64,000 bases of DNA from an uncultured Bacilli bacterium (lineage in GTDB: Bacteria > Bacillota_I > Bacilli_A > RF39 > UBA660). Within the stretch, counting starts at the first letter, position 1; every line of letters starts with the position of its first letter. The notes under the pieces are model-generated. The model was not told the origin of the DNA and did not search any database. It was given only the letters and a program-made list of their open reading frames with translations. The stretch spans positions 40,297 to 104,296 of the forward strand of contig CAKOXD010000004.1 in the NCBI GenBank assembly GCA_934130005.1, read 5' to 3'. This document shows positions 25,257 through 34,598 of this stretch, in pieces. The position numbers and the translations under genes are program-made.

Positions 25257-26192
25257 ATGGATTTCAAATATACTTATAATAATAAAAGATATCATACTCT
25301 AGATTATTTTTATAAAAATAAATTTAATTCTAAAGTATTTAAAGTTAGTTTAAATGCAGGTTTTACATGTCCTAATATAGATGGAACTAAAGGTTTTGGG
25401 GGGTGTATTTATTGTTCTAATTTAGGTAGTGGTGATTTTGCTGGTGATAAAAATAAAGATTTAGTAACTCAATTTAAAGAAGTAAAAGAAATAATGGAAA
25501 AAAAGTGGCCTAATTCAAAGTATATTGGATATTTTCAAGCACATACCAATACTTACGCTCCTTTAGATATTTTAAAAGAAAAATATGAAGAAATACTAAA
25601 TTTAGATAATGTTGTTGGATTATCTATTGCTACAAGACCTGATTCTATTACAGATGAATGTATGAATTATTTAGAAGAGTTATCTAAAAAAACTTATTTA
25701 ACAATTGAATTAGGTCTTCAAACAATACATGATAAAACATCTATATTTATAAATAGATGTCATACATTAGATTGTTTCAATGAATGTGTTAAAAAGCTTA
25801 GAGAAAAAAATATAAATGTAGTTGTTCATATTATAAATGGTCTTCCATATGAAACAAAAGAAATGATGATAGAAACTGTTAAATATTTAAATAATTTAGA
25901 TATACAGGGTATTAAAATACATATGTTAAGTATTTTAAAAAATACTAAATTAGAGCAAATATATAAAGAAAAACCATTTCATATTTTAACAAGAGAAGAA
26001 TATGTAGATATAGTTTGTGATGAATTAGAATATTTAAAACCTGAAATTGTTATAAATAGAATTACTGGTGATCCTAAAGCTGATGATTTAATAGAACCTA
26101 ATTGGTTAGTAAAAAAATTTGTTGTTCTAAATGAAATAGATAAAGAAATGAAAAGAAGAAATTCTTACCAAGGAAAAAAAATATCGGATTAA
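25257..26192 (+). CDS. ytqA: Radical SAM protein YtqA/MnmL (TIGR01212 type)
   Basis: A 311-residue radical SAM protein with the spaced cluster motif CPNIDGTKGFGGCIYCS, then YFQAHTNTYAP, IATRPD and ELGLQTIHD, typical of the YhcC/YtqA family. Recent work links YtqA (MnmL) and YtqB (MnmM) to the mnm5 modification of wobble uridine in Gram-positive tRNAs; no YtqB is seen here. The start at 25257 follows GGTGAT and lies downstream of the TATAAT box. It is one of the few plus-strand genes in the region. Confidence 0.85.
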   Translation: MDFKYTYNNKRYHTLDYFYKNKFNSKVFKVSLNAGFTCPNIDGTKGFGGCIYCSNLGSGDFAGDKNKDLVTQFKEVKEIMEKKWPNSKYIGYFQAHTNTYAPLDILKEKYEEILNLDNVVGLSIATRPDSITDECMNYLEELSKKTYLTIELGLQTIHDKTSIFINRCHTLDCFNECVKKLREKNINVVVHIINGLPYETKEMMIETVKYLNNLDIQGIKIHMLSILKNTKLEQIYKEKPFHILTREEYVDIVCDELEYLKPEIVINRITGDPKADDLIEPNWLVKKFVVLNEIDKEMKRRNSYQGKKISD

Positions 26193-26206
26193 TTTCCGAT
26201 ATTTTT
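26179..26206. terminator. Bidirectional terminator between ytqA and the Ig-repeat prepilin gene
   Basis: AAATATCGG/CCGATATTT stem with an 8-nt loop and T-runs on both strands. Confidence 0.8.
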
Positions 26207-28473
26207 TATTCCGAACAAGTTGGGTATGGTATATTAATTCCTTGTGCTACAGCTGTTTTATAACATTCTTGCATTGCTGTCCATCCACAAACTGTTTTAC
26301 CATTATGAACCATCTTACATACACAACCACCGCTAGGAGAGCATCCTGGTGTTGGGGCGGTTGATCCACCTGATGTACCACTAGTAACAACATTCCAACT
26401 TCTATCTGCTCTAGAAACATTTCCTAAATTATCTGTACATGTACCATAAGCTGTATGGGCACATGTTGGACAACGTTGACCTGTACTTGCTAATTTTTGT
26501 TGTGTAAATGATTGTCCATATGTATTAGATCCAGCATCACTTCCCCAGTCGTGGAAATATGTTCCATTTGCTGCCATTCCTGATCCACTATCACTACATG
26601 ATACTGATGCTATAAATCCTTTATAATAAGTTCCATCAGCAGGTTCCATTACTATTGAAGGTGGTGTATTATCAACCAAGAATACATTAGTATGAGTTAT
26701 AGTTTCATTTCCTGCATTATCTTTTGCATAAACCCATAAATACCATTCTCCATCACTAGGATTTCCAAGTGATGATCCACCATTTCCTATAGACCATCCA
26801 TAATTTGCAAAATCTCCTCTATTTGATAATCCAGTAGTACCTTGCATCCATCTTCCCATTAATTCTGCAAGTCCACTTCCTGACTCATTTGCAGTTATTG
26901 ACGATCCTGATGTTTTACTCCATCCACCTGAACCATTTCTTCCAAAGCTAATTGTTGGAGCAGTTTTATCTATTCTTAATGTAAATACATTAGAACTTGC
27001 ACTTACATTTCCTAAATTATCAACAGCTCTTATATAGAAATTCCAGTTTCCTTCCCATGTTATCCAATATTGTAATTCATTTTTACCATTATAGTAAGAA
27101 TTTGACCAACCTAATGTTGATATGTCATTAGACCAATTGGCATTATCATGAGAATATTGATAATATGCGATTCCACTTCCTGTATCACTTGAACCAACGT
27201 CTGTTAATATATCATATTTTGTCCATGAACCACTTGAGTAAGTACCAATTGTAGCTCCTCCTTGACCATAAGCAATTCCAATTGATGGTTTAGAAGGTCC
27301 TTCTTTATCTAAATAAATATTAGCACTTCCACTACAATTTGTTGTATTTCCTGCATTATCTTTTATAGTATAACTTAAACTATCAGTTTTAATTGTTCCA
27401 CTTGAATATGTTTTAGCATTATAAGAACTTGCTGTACAACCACTTTCTGTATCAGAACATGATAATTTTACTGTTACATTGTTTCTTGTCCATGAATTAT
27501 TTCCAGTAAATGTTCCACATATTGGTGGTGTTCTATCTATTCCTGTTATCTTAGTACTATTTGAATCTACATAATTTCCTGATTCATCTAATACACGAGC
27601 TAATAATGTTAAATTTTTTTGATATGTTTTTGTATAGGTATTATATGTATTACCTGACTTAGCATCAACATTTATCCATGTTTTTCCTTCATCTTCACTT
27701 ATTTGATATTTATATCTTCCTTTTGGAAAATCTATTGTTATGGTTTTTTCTCTTGCCCATCCAGATGGAACATTTATTATAGGTTTTGTTATTTCTTTTA
27801 GTAATATATTAGTAGTTTTTTCAGCACTTGTTCCAGCATCTGTTATACAACGTGCTTTAAATGTATATTTATTATTTTGATTTAAATCACTATAAGTATA
27901 ATGATTTAAATATTCACCATTTACTATTTTACTATTCCAAGTTTTTCCATCTTTACTAAATTCATATTTTATAACACTAACTTTGCTATTGTCTTTTAAA
28001 GTACATAATGCTTCTAAAGAAACTGTATTACTAGTTATTTTTTTACCTGCAACACTAATTGTTGGTACTTCTACATCTCCTCCACAACCTGTTTCTGTCA
28101 CATCTGTTATAATTATTTCTGTATTATCAAATGCTTTATATGCACAAAATTCTCCATCAGTAATATATAATTCTATATCGCCATTTTCTTTTACTGTTAC
28201 TTGTCCTTTAGTTGGATTTTTTCCATCATATTCTAATTCTTTTGGTTTATTATTTAAAAATGTAAAAGTTTCTCCGTTAAATGTATAATTTCCAACCTGT
28301 TTAGAATAATAATCTTTAGTACTTTCAACTATTCCACTTGCACTACTTTTAAAAGAACTTCTTCTAGCACTTTTCATTACCCCTAATATTTGTGGTACTG
28401 CTATTAAAGCAATAACAGCAAGTATTACTATGACTGCTAAAAGTTCAATTAGTGTAAAACCTTTTCTTTTCAT
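26206..28473 (-). CDS. Very large prepilin-like protein with Ig-like repeats
   Basis: A 755-residue protein that begins with a class III prepilin signal (MKRKG, then FTLIELLAVIVILAVIALIAVPQIL). After a pilin-like stalk of about 130 residues come several bacterial Ig-like repeats, recognisable by recurring IDRTPPICG, LDKEGPSKPSI, IDKTAPTISFG and VDNTPPSIVM, with DNAGN loops. A Cys-rich C-terminal cap of about 50 residues follows (CSPSGGCVCKM...CGWTAMQECYKT). Ordinary pilins are about 150 residues. It is probably a surface or pilus-tip adhesin. The ATG follows AGGTG. Confidence 0.8.
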   Translation of the reverse strand: MKRKGFTLIELLAVIVILAVIALIAVPQILGVMKSARRSSFKSSASGIVESTKDYYSKQVGNYTFNGETFTFLNNKPKELEYDGKNPTKGQVTVKENGDIELYITDGEFCAYKAFDNTEIIITDVTETGCGGDVEVPTISVAGKKITSNTVSLEALCTLKDNSKVSVIKYEFSKDGKTWNSKIVNGEYLNHYTYSDLNQNNKYTFKARCITDAGTSAEKTTNILLKEITKPIINVPSGWAREKTITIDFPKGRYKYQISEDEGKTWINVDAKSGNTYNTYTKTYQKNLTLLARVLDESGNYVDSNSTKITGIDRTPPICGTFTGNNSWTRNNVTVKLSCSDTESGCTASSYNAKTYSSGTIKTDSLSYTIKDNAGNTTNCSGSANIYLDKEGPSKPSIGIAYGQGGATIGTYSSGSWTKYDILTDVGSSDTGSGIAYYQYSHDNANWSNDISTLGWSNSYYNGKNELQYWITWEGNWNFYIRAVDNLGNVSASSNVFTLRIDKTAPTISFGRNGSGGWSKTSGSSITANESGSGLAELMGRWMQGTTGLSNRGDFANYGWSIGNGGSSLGNPSDGEWYLWVYAKDNAGNETITHTNVFLVDNTPPSIVMEPADGTYYKGFIASVSCSDSGSGMAANGTYFHDWGSDAGSNTYGQSFTQQKLASTGQRCPTCAHTAYGTCTDNLGNVSRADRSWNVVTSGTSGGSTAPTPGCSPSGGCVCKMVHNGKTVCGWTAMQECYKTAVAQGINIPYPTCSE

Positions 28474-28513
28474 ATAAACACCTTTTCTACTATTAATCTA
28501 TATTAATTCTATA

Positions 28514-28541
28514 ATAAAAAAAATAGTTTTTCAACTATTTT
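28514..28541 (-). terminator. Terminator at the end of tex
   Basis: AAATAGTT/AACTATTT stem followed by eight Ts on the minus strand. It covers the stop codon. Confidence 0.65.
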
Positions 28542-30688
28542 ATTAAACTTAAGCTAACTTTTTCTTTTTCTTTATTGATATCTATAACATAGCAATCAAC
28601 TATATCACCAACACTTAATATTTCACTAGGATGTTTTATATATTTATCAGTAATTCTAGAAATATGAACTAATCCATCATTATGAAGCCCAATATCTATA
28701 AATGCTCCAAAATCAACTACATTTCTAACAGTACCTTGTAATTTCATACCAATAGTTAAATCATCTATATTTAAAATATCACTTTTAAGTACTGGTTGAG
28801 GCATGTCATCTCTTGGATCTCTATTAGGAGCAATTAATGATTTTATAATATCTTCTAGTGTATAAATATCTGTATTTAACTCTTTACTTAAATTTTCAAT
28901 ATCTATATTTTTTAGTTCTTCATTTATTTTATTACTTCCTATATCAGTTATGTTTAAATTTAGTTTTTCTAATAATTTAAGTGTTATATTATAACTTTCA
29001 GGGTGAATACTAGTTTGATCTAATGGATTAATTCCTTCAGTTATTCTTAAAAAACCTATTGCTTGTTCAAATATTTTATCACTAAGTATTTTTTTCTTTT
29101 TTATTTCATCGCGAGAATTAATTCTACCATTTGTATTTCTATATTCTATTATTTTATCTATATTTTTCTTAGTTATACCAGATACATATTTAAGTAATGA
29201 AGAAGATGCTGTATTTATATTAACCCCCACACTATTAACGGCTTTACTAACTACAAAATCTAAACTTTCCTTTAAATTTTTTTGTGATACATCATGTTGA
29301 TAAAGTCCTACTCCTATACCTTCTGGTGGAATTTTAACAAGTTCTGATAATGGATCTTGAATTCTTCTTCCTATACTTACTGCACTTCTTTTTTCTACCG
29401 CTAAATCAGGAAATTCTTCTATAGCTGTTTTAGAAGCACTATAAATAGATGCTCCTGCTTCTGATACTATTACATATTTACATGGAAGATTAAATTCTTT
29501 TATAAGATCTGAACAAAATTTTTCACTTTCACGAGATGCAGTACCATTTCCAATTGCTATTATATCAACATTATATTTTTTTATTAACATTAGCATTTCT
29601 GCTTTACAGTTTTTAACCATATTTTCACTTATATTATTTAGAAATGGTTTTATTACTGTTGAATCTAAATATTTTCCGTTTTTATCTACAATAGCTATTT
29701 TACATCCATTAACAAATCCTGGATCAAAAGCTAATACAACCTTTTCTTTTAATGGTGGTTGTAAAAGTAAACTTTCAAGATTTTTTCCAAAATTTTCTAT
29801 AGCACTTTCTTCTGCTTTTTCAGTTAATTCACTTCTAATTTCTCTTTCAATAGATGGAGAAATTAATCTTTTATAACTGTCTTTTATTGAATCTTTTACT
29901 ATATCAATAACAAAGCTTTTATCATTTTTTATTATTTTATTTTCTAAAAATTCATATATATCATCTATATTTATATCTATAGAAACTGTTATTACATGTT
30001 CTTTTTCAGCTCTATTGATTGCTAAAATTCTATGAGGTTTTATCTCTTTTACTTTCTCTTTATAATCATAATACATTTCATATGTTTTTTTAGTATCACT
30101 ATTATCTTTTTTTACCTTACATACTATTACACCATTTCTATAAGTATAATTTCTAATCCATTTACGATAATATGCATTATCACTTATATATTCAGCAATT
30201 ATATATGAAGCTCCTGTTATAGCTTCTTCTTTTGTTTTTACTTCTTCATTTATAAATTTAGCTGTTAGTGAATCTATATTACCATTAGTAGGAAATGACA
30301 TAATCATTTTAGCAAGTGGTTCAAGACCTTTTTTTATAGCGTCTGTTGCTTTTGTTTTTTTCTTTTCTTTAAATGGTCTATATAAATCTTCTACTTCTAC
30401 TAATTTAGATGCATTCATTATTTTTTCTTTTAATTCATCTGTCATTAAATCTTTTTCTTCTATAAGTCTAATAACGTCTTCTTTCCTTTTAAGTAAATTC
30501 ACTTGATATAAATAAACTTCATTTATACTCTTTATTTTTTCTTCATCTAAAGCACCTGTTGCTTCCTTACGATATCTTGCTATAAAAGGAATAGTATTTC
30601 CTTCCATAAGTAAATTTAGAGTTTTTTCTACATAAATTTCTTTTATATCTAAGTCATTACTTATTTCTTTTATTATTTCTTTATTCAT
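28535..30688 (-). CDS. tex: Tex-family RNA-binding protein with C-terminal S1 domain
   Basis: A 717-residue Tex protein. The N-terminus shows ETLNLLMEGNTIPFIARYRKEATG, the YqgF-like core VVLAFDPGFVNGCKIAIVD, then an HhH segment (NTASSSLLKYVSGITKKNIDKIIEYR) and the S1 domain (GMKLQGTVRNVVDFGAFIDIGLHNDGLVHISRI). Tex binds nucleic acid and is linked to transcription and stress tolerance in several species. The length is typical. The start follows AGGTTAAT. Confidence 0.95.
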   Translation of the reverse strand: MNKEIIKEISNDLDIKEIYVEKTLNLLMEGNTIPFIARYRKEATGALDEEKIKSINEVYLYQVNLLKRKEDVIRLIEEKDLMTDELKEKIMNASKLVEVEDLYRPFKEKKKTKATDAIKKGLEPLAKMIMSFPTNGNIDSLTAKFINEEVKTKEEAITGASYIIAEYISDNAYYRKWIRNYTYRNGVIVCKVKKDNSDTKKTYEMYYDYKEKVKEIKPHRILAINRAEKEHVITVSIDINIDDIYEFLENKIIKNDKSFVIDIVKDSIKDSYKRLISPSIEREIRSELTEKAEESAIENFGKNLESLLLQPPLKEKVVLAFDPGFVNGCKIAIVDKNGKYLDSTVIKPFLNNISENMVKNCKAEMLMLIKKYNVDIIAIGNGTASRESEKFCSDLIKEFNLPCKYVIVSEAGASIYSASKTAIEEFPDLAVEKRSAVSIGRRIQDPLSELVKIPPEGIGVGLYQHDVSQKNLKESLDFVVSKAVNSVGVNINTASSSLLKYVSGITKKNIDKIIEYRNTNGRINSRDEIKKKKILSDKIFEQAIGFLRITEGINPLDQTSIHPESYNITLKLLEKLNLNITDIGSNKINEELKNIDIENLSKELNTDIYTLEDIIKSLIAPNRDPRDDMPQPVLKSDILNIDDLTIGMKLQGTVRNVVDFGAFIDIGLHNDGLVHISRITDKYIKHPSEILSVGDIVDCYVIDINKEKEKVSLSLIK

Positions 30689-30781
30689 ATTAACCTACTT
30701 TCCAAAATAAATTATATCATTTTTTTATTGTTTTATAAAGATTTTTATGTTAAAATAAATAACTAAATTGGAGGGTTTTTT

Positions 30782-32215
30782 ATGGATAAATTTACACATG
30801 TTGGAATTGTTTTTTCAATGAATAATATAGGTAATGAATGTATTTTAACACAACTTAATGTTTGCAAATGCTATATAGTTGATAGTCATAGTTATTATGT
30901 TGAACACTTTAATACTACTTTAATGAATTTATATGAAGGTACTCTATCAGAAGAAGAAACAGGTATAGGTTTTGTTATTTCTATAAAGGATTTATTAGAA
31001 ACATATAAAGGATTAAATTTAAATGAAGCTATGATAGAATATCGTGATGATATATCTGACTATGATTATAAACAAGAATATGATAGTGAAAATGATATAA
31101 CTTATACTTATAGAATTGATCCAGAAGATGATAGTAAGGTTTTACTAGCAAAATGCTATAACAATACTTTTAAAGAAATTGAAGCTCAAATAGAATTAAA
31201 TAAAGATTTTATAAAAACAGAAGAAGAAGAAATAAATTATGATTTTAATGTAAAAGAAATTTATGATTATGTTACAAGTTGTGTTATTGGTCAAGATAAA
31301 GCTATAAAAAAAGCTATAACAACAATATCAAAAAATTTAAATATAGAGGATTATCGTAATAAAACAAATTTATTATTAATTGGTCCTAGTGGATCAGGTA
31401 AAACAGAAATATTTAGAAGTATAGCAGAAAGTATTAATTTACCTATTACAATTGAAGATAGTGAACAATATTCTGTTGCAGGATATGTAGGTGCCTCTGT
31501 AAGTGAAATGCTAATAAAATTATATGAAAAAGCGAATAGAAGCCAAACTCTTGCAGAACACGGTATACTTGTTATAGATGAGATTGACAAAAAAGTACAT
31601 ACAAGTGATGATGATGTTTCAGGAAAAAGATTCTTAAATTCACTTCTTTCTTTAATGGAAGGAACAACATTTAGAATCAATGTTGGAACTGATATGCATG
31701 AAAATTATATTAATTTCAGTACAAATAATTTAACAGTAGTTTTATTAGGTGCTTTTTCTAGTATAATAGATATTAAACATAGTATGGGATTTAACAATGA
31801 TATAAATTCTAAACAAAAAAAGTATGAAGATGTAACTATTGAAGATATGAAAAAATATGGATTATTGGTTGATTTACTTAGAAGAGTTAATATTATAAAT
31901 GTTAATGAATTAACTATTGACAATATAGAAAATATTATTAAAAATTCTAAACATAATATCCTTTTAGAATTTAAAGAGTTATTTAGTAAAAAAGGTGTAG
32001 ATTTAGAAGTTAGTGATGAAGCTATTAAGAAAATTGCTTTAATGGCTTACAAAAAAAATATAGGTGCAAGTGGAATAAAAAATACTTTTAATGACTTATT
32101 AGATGATGCTTTATTTGAAGTAAGTATAAATGATAATTATGAAAGAGTTAAATTAACAGATGAATCATTAGATAATAACCCACCTTATATATTAATTAAA
32201 AAAAGGACAAATTAG
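30782..32215 (+). CDS. ClpX-like AAA+ ATPase with an unusual N-terminal domain
   Basis: A 477-residue AAA+ protein. From residue 155 on it follows ClpX: VIGQDKAIKKA, Walker A GPSGSGKT (201-208), pore loop GYVG (234-237), Walker B ILVIDEID (262-269), MGF (335-337) where ClpX has its IGF loop for ClpP, and LLRR near 366. The ClpX zinc-binding domain is absent. In its place are about 150 residues that I do not recognise, starting MDKFTHVGIVFSMNNIGNEC. The sensor-2 Arg of GAR is Ser (GAS, 428-430). It is probably a ClpX paralogue with its own substrates. The start follows GGAGGG. Confidence 0.75.
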   Translation: MDKFTHVGIVFSMNNIGNECILTQLNVCKCYIVDSHSYYVEHFNTTLMNLYEGTLSEEETGIGFVISIKDLLETYKGLNLNEAMIEYRDDISDYDYKQEYDSENDITYTYRIDPEDDSKVLLAKCYNNTFKEIEAQIELNKDFIKTEEEEINYDFNVKEIYDYVTSCVIGQDKAIKKAITTISKNLNIEDYRNKTNLLLIGPSGSGKTEIFRSIAESINLPITIEDSEQYSVAGYVGASVSEMLIKLYEKANRSQTLAEHGILVIDEIDKKVHTSDDDVSGKRFLNSLLSLMEGTTFRINVGTDMHENYINFSTNNLTVVLLGAFSSIIDIKHSMGFNNDINSKQKKYEDVTIEDMKKYGLLVDLLRRVNIINVNELTIDNIENIIKNSKHNILLEFKELFSKKGVDLEVSDEAIKKIALMAYKKNIGASGIKNTFNDLLDDALFEVSINDNYERVKLTDESLDNNPPYILIKKRTN

Positions 32216-32224
32216 TCCTTTTCA
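32198..32224. terminator. Bidirectional terminator between the ClpX-like and polymerase genes
   Basis: AAAAGGAC/GTCCTTTT stem covering the overlapping stop codons of the two convergent genes, with A and T runs on either side. Confidence 0.75.
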
Positions 32225-33426
32225 TATTTTTTTGTTATATTTCTTTTTTTTATTGTTGCTTTATCTATTATATTTTTACCATATTTTTCTTTTAATGAGT
32301 CTATAACTTTTTCTAATTTTATATTATCATCTCTATCATTTATTTCTTCAAAAAGTGATACTTGATGATTACTTTTATTTACCAATTTATCTAATCTAAT
32401 TCCTATTAATCTTATATTTTCTCCATTATACATTTCATTTAAAAGTTCCTTAGATATTATATATATTTCATCGGTTAAATTTGTAGCGTTATTTAATTTT
32501 TTTTGATGAGAAAATGATTTAAACATATTATCTTTTAAATGTACTTCAACTACATTACAATATTTATTTTCTCTTCTAAGAACTCTTGCTAAATTATCAG
32601 ATATTTGTCTTAATATAATATACATTTCCTCTTTATCATTAAAATCCTTTTCAAGTGTTGTTTCATTACTTATACATTTTCTATCATCTCTAACACTTTT
32701 TACTGGATCATCATTTATTCCTTTAGCACTATTAATCATTTTAATTGCCTGATTTTTAAAATACTTAGACAATTCTTCCAAATTAAAATTAGCTAAATCA
32801 CCTATTTTATTAATATTTAATTTTCTTAATTTTGGGACTGTTTTTTTACCTATTCCAAATAAATCGCTTATATCTAATGGATACATTTTTTCTTTTATTT
32901 CACTATCATATAATGTATGAACTTTATATGGTTTTGTAAAATCACTAGCCATTTTAGCACATAGTTTATTATTTGCAATTCCTATATTAACAGTAAATTT
33001 TAATTTATCATATATTTCTTTTTTTAACTTATAGGCAAATTCCACTTCATCTCCATATATATGTTTTATTTTAGTATAATCCATATAACATTCATCAATT
33101 GAAGCAACTTCAAAATCATTTGTATATTTACTTATAAGTTCAAACAATTTTGAAGACATTTCTTGATACCATTTATAATTTGGATAATAAGTTCTTAATA
33201 CTTTACATTTCTTTCTTGCACTATAAAGTGTTTCACCAGTTACTATTCCAAGTTTTTTTGCACTACTACTTTTAGCAAGTACAATACCACTTCTTTTTAA
33301 TTCATCTCCACCTATTACTGCATAGCTATTTCTAATATCATACTTATAACCTTTATTTAATAAATCTAGAGCACTCCAAGATAGGAAAGCATTATTAACA
33401 TCTATATGAAATATTATTCTTTCCAT
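32212..33426 (-). CDS. dinB: Y-family translesion DNA polymerase (Pol IV/UmuC-like)
   Basis: A 404-residue Y-family polymerase. The palm opens with IIFHIDVNNAFLSWSA and has SIDECYMDYT for the catalytic acids. The thumb HhH (DLFGIGKKTVPKLRKLNINKIGDLAN) and the little finger follow. The tail VSLFEE near residue 370 looks like a beta-clamp binding motif. The start is ATG 33426 behind AGAGGTG, not the more distal ATG at 33513. Its stop overlaps that of the ClpX-like gene by 4 nt. Confidence 0.9.
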   Translation of the reverse strand: MERIIFHIDVNNAFLSWSALDLLNKGYKYDIRNSYAVIGGDELKRSGIVLAKSSSAKKLGIVTGETLYSARKKCKVLRTYYPNYKWYQEMSSKLFELISKYTNDFEVASIDECYMDYTKIKHIYGDEVEFAYKLKKEIYDKLKFTVNIGIANNKLCAKMASDFTKPYKVHTLYDSEIKEKMYPLDISDLFGIGKKTVPKLRKLNINKIGDLANFNLEELSKYFKNQAIKMINSAKGINDDPVKSVRDDRKCISNETTLEKDFNDKEEMYIILRQISDNLARVLRRENKYCNVVEVHLKDNMFKSFSHQKKLNNATNLTDEIYIISKELLNEMYNGENIRLIGIRLDKLVNKSNHQVSLFEEINDRDDNIKLEKVIDSLKEKYGKNIIDKATIKKRNITKKYEKD

Positions 33427-33503
33427 ATTACACCTCTTTAAATATTTTATCACGAACATTATTTTGTGTCTATAAATATTAATAAAGTTTTTATTCAAAT
33501 ATA

Positions 33504-33527
33504 AAAAGAACACAAAGTGTTCTAAAA
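33504..33527 (-). terminator. Terminator at the end of the NERD-HRDC gene
   Basis: AGAACAC/GTGTTCT stem with a 3-nt loop and Ts on the minus strand. Confidence 0.7.
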
Positions 33528-34469
33528 TTTGTTTATTATATCGATTATTTCATCTCCATGAAATTTAACTTTTGTTTCTGACAAAATACCTTTTAATTCA
33601 TTAGCACATTTTGGTTTACTATTCAAAATTCTTTCTAATTCATCATTTGTGAATATATAGTAAGCTGGTATATTTTTTTCTTTTGCTTTTTCCTTTCTAA
33701 AACTAATTAATCTTTCTTTTAAAGATTCATTATTATTTTTAAGTGCTTCCTTATATTTGTTTGCAAAACTATTATATTCATCAACATTCATTTTGAGCAA
33801 ACTGTCTGCTGTTTCTAACATTTCTTTTTGAGACATTGAGTAAGCTTTACTATGCTTATGTAAATCTTTTTTTATATAATTAATTAACTGATCAACCTTA
33901 ATTACATTATTTTTTATCTCTTCTGGTGCATAATTTTTATTTAAAATTGATTTACTATTTGATAAAATGACTAATGGTTTATACCAACCATCAAAATAAT
34001 TATTTAGAAAAAATCTTGATAAAAATCTAGCTTGTTTTAGTTTAATTTTTTTTAATAAAACTTTATGTCTTACAGCTTGTGTGTACGGTGAATATATTGA
34101 TTCTGTTTTATTATTATATTTTCTAATAAATTGTCCTGTTTTGTCTATACTTATATCACCGTATAAGTTTTTACATTCTACAATATATATATAACAACTA
34201 GTGACAATTATATAATCAATTTGAGCTTTTTTTTCTTTGTCTTTAATTGTTATATCATGTAGAACATACATACCTATATCAGAATGATCTAATTCAAATT
34301 TTATATTTTCCTCTCCTCTTAAACCAATTTCCAATAGTTTAATTTGGTTTTTTATTTCTTCATTATTAGAATAATCTGGTAATTCTTTCAATTCATCTAT
34401 TTGTTTTTGTATAATACTATCCTCTTTTAAAAATACTGCTTCATTTAATTTATTTTTTATTATTTCCAT
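33522..34469 (-). CDS. NERD nuclease-like domain protein with C-terminal HRDC domain
   Basis: A 315-residue protein. Residues about 45-170 form a NERD domain (IGLRGEENIKFEL, AQIDYIIVTSCYIYIVECKNLYG), whose D-ECK residues match the restriction-nuclease-like active site. Residues about 245-315 look like an HRDC domain (RKEKAKEKNIPAYYIFTNDELERI), a helicase-associated nucleic-acid binding fold. The pairing suggests a DNA processing or defence function. It sits upstream of the translesion polymerase on the same strand. The start follows AGGATGA. Confidence 0.8.
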   Translation of the reverse strand: MEIIKNKLNEAVFLKEDSIIQKQIDELKELPDYSNNEEIKNQIKLLEIGLRGEENIKFELDHSDIGMYVLHDITIKDKEKKAQIDYIIVTSCYIYIVECKNLYGDISIDKTGQFIRKYNNKTESIYSPYTQAVRHKVLLKKIKLKQARFLSRFFLNNYFDGWYKPLVILSNSKSILNKNYAPEEIKNNVIKVDQLINYIKKDLHKHSKAYSMSQKEMLETADSLLKMNVDEYNSFANKYKEALKNNNESLKERLISFRKEKAKEKNIPAYYIFTNDELERILNSKPKCANELKGILSETKVKFHGDEIIDIINKF

Positions 34470-34557
34470 TATTTCATCCTTTTCTAATTTCTGTATTACT
34501 AAAATTATATATAGTATTTATAAAATAATAATATCATAAAAAATTATTAAACAAAAT

Positions 34558-34586
34558 TAAAACACTATCATTTGACAGTGTTTTAC
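34558..34586 (-). terminator. Terminator after the D,D-carboxypeptidase gene
   Basis: AAAACACT(A)TCA/TGA(C)AGTGTTTT hairpin followed by a T-rich run on the minus strand. Confidence 0.65.
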
Positions 34587-34598
34587 ACATATTATCTG

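Noticed and set aside
33427..33513. N-terminal extension of the Y-family polymerase
   Set aside because: No SD precedes the upstream ATG, while AGAGGTG precedes the ATG that begins MERIIFHIDVNN, the usual family start.
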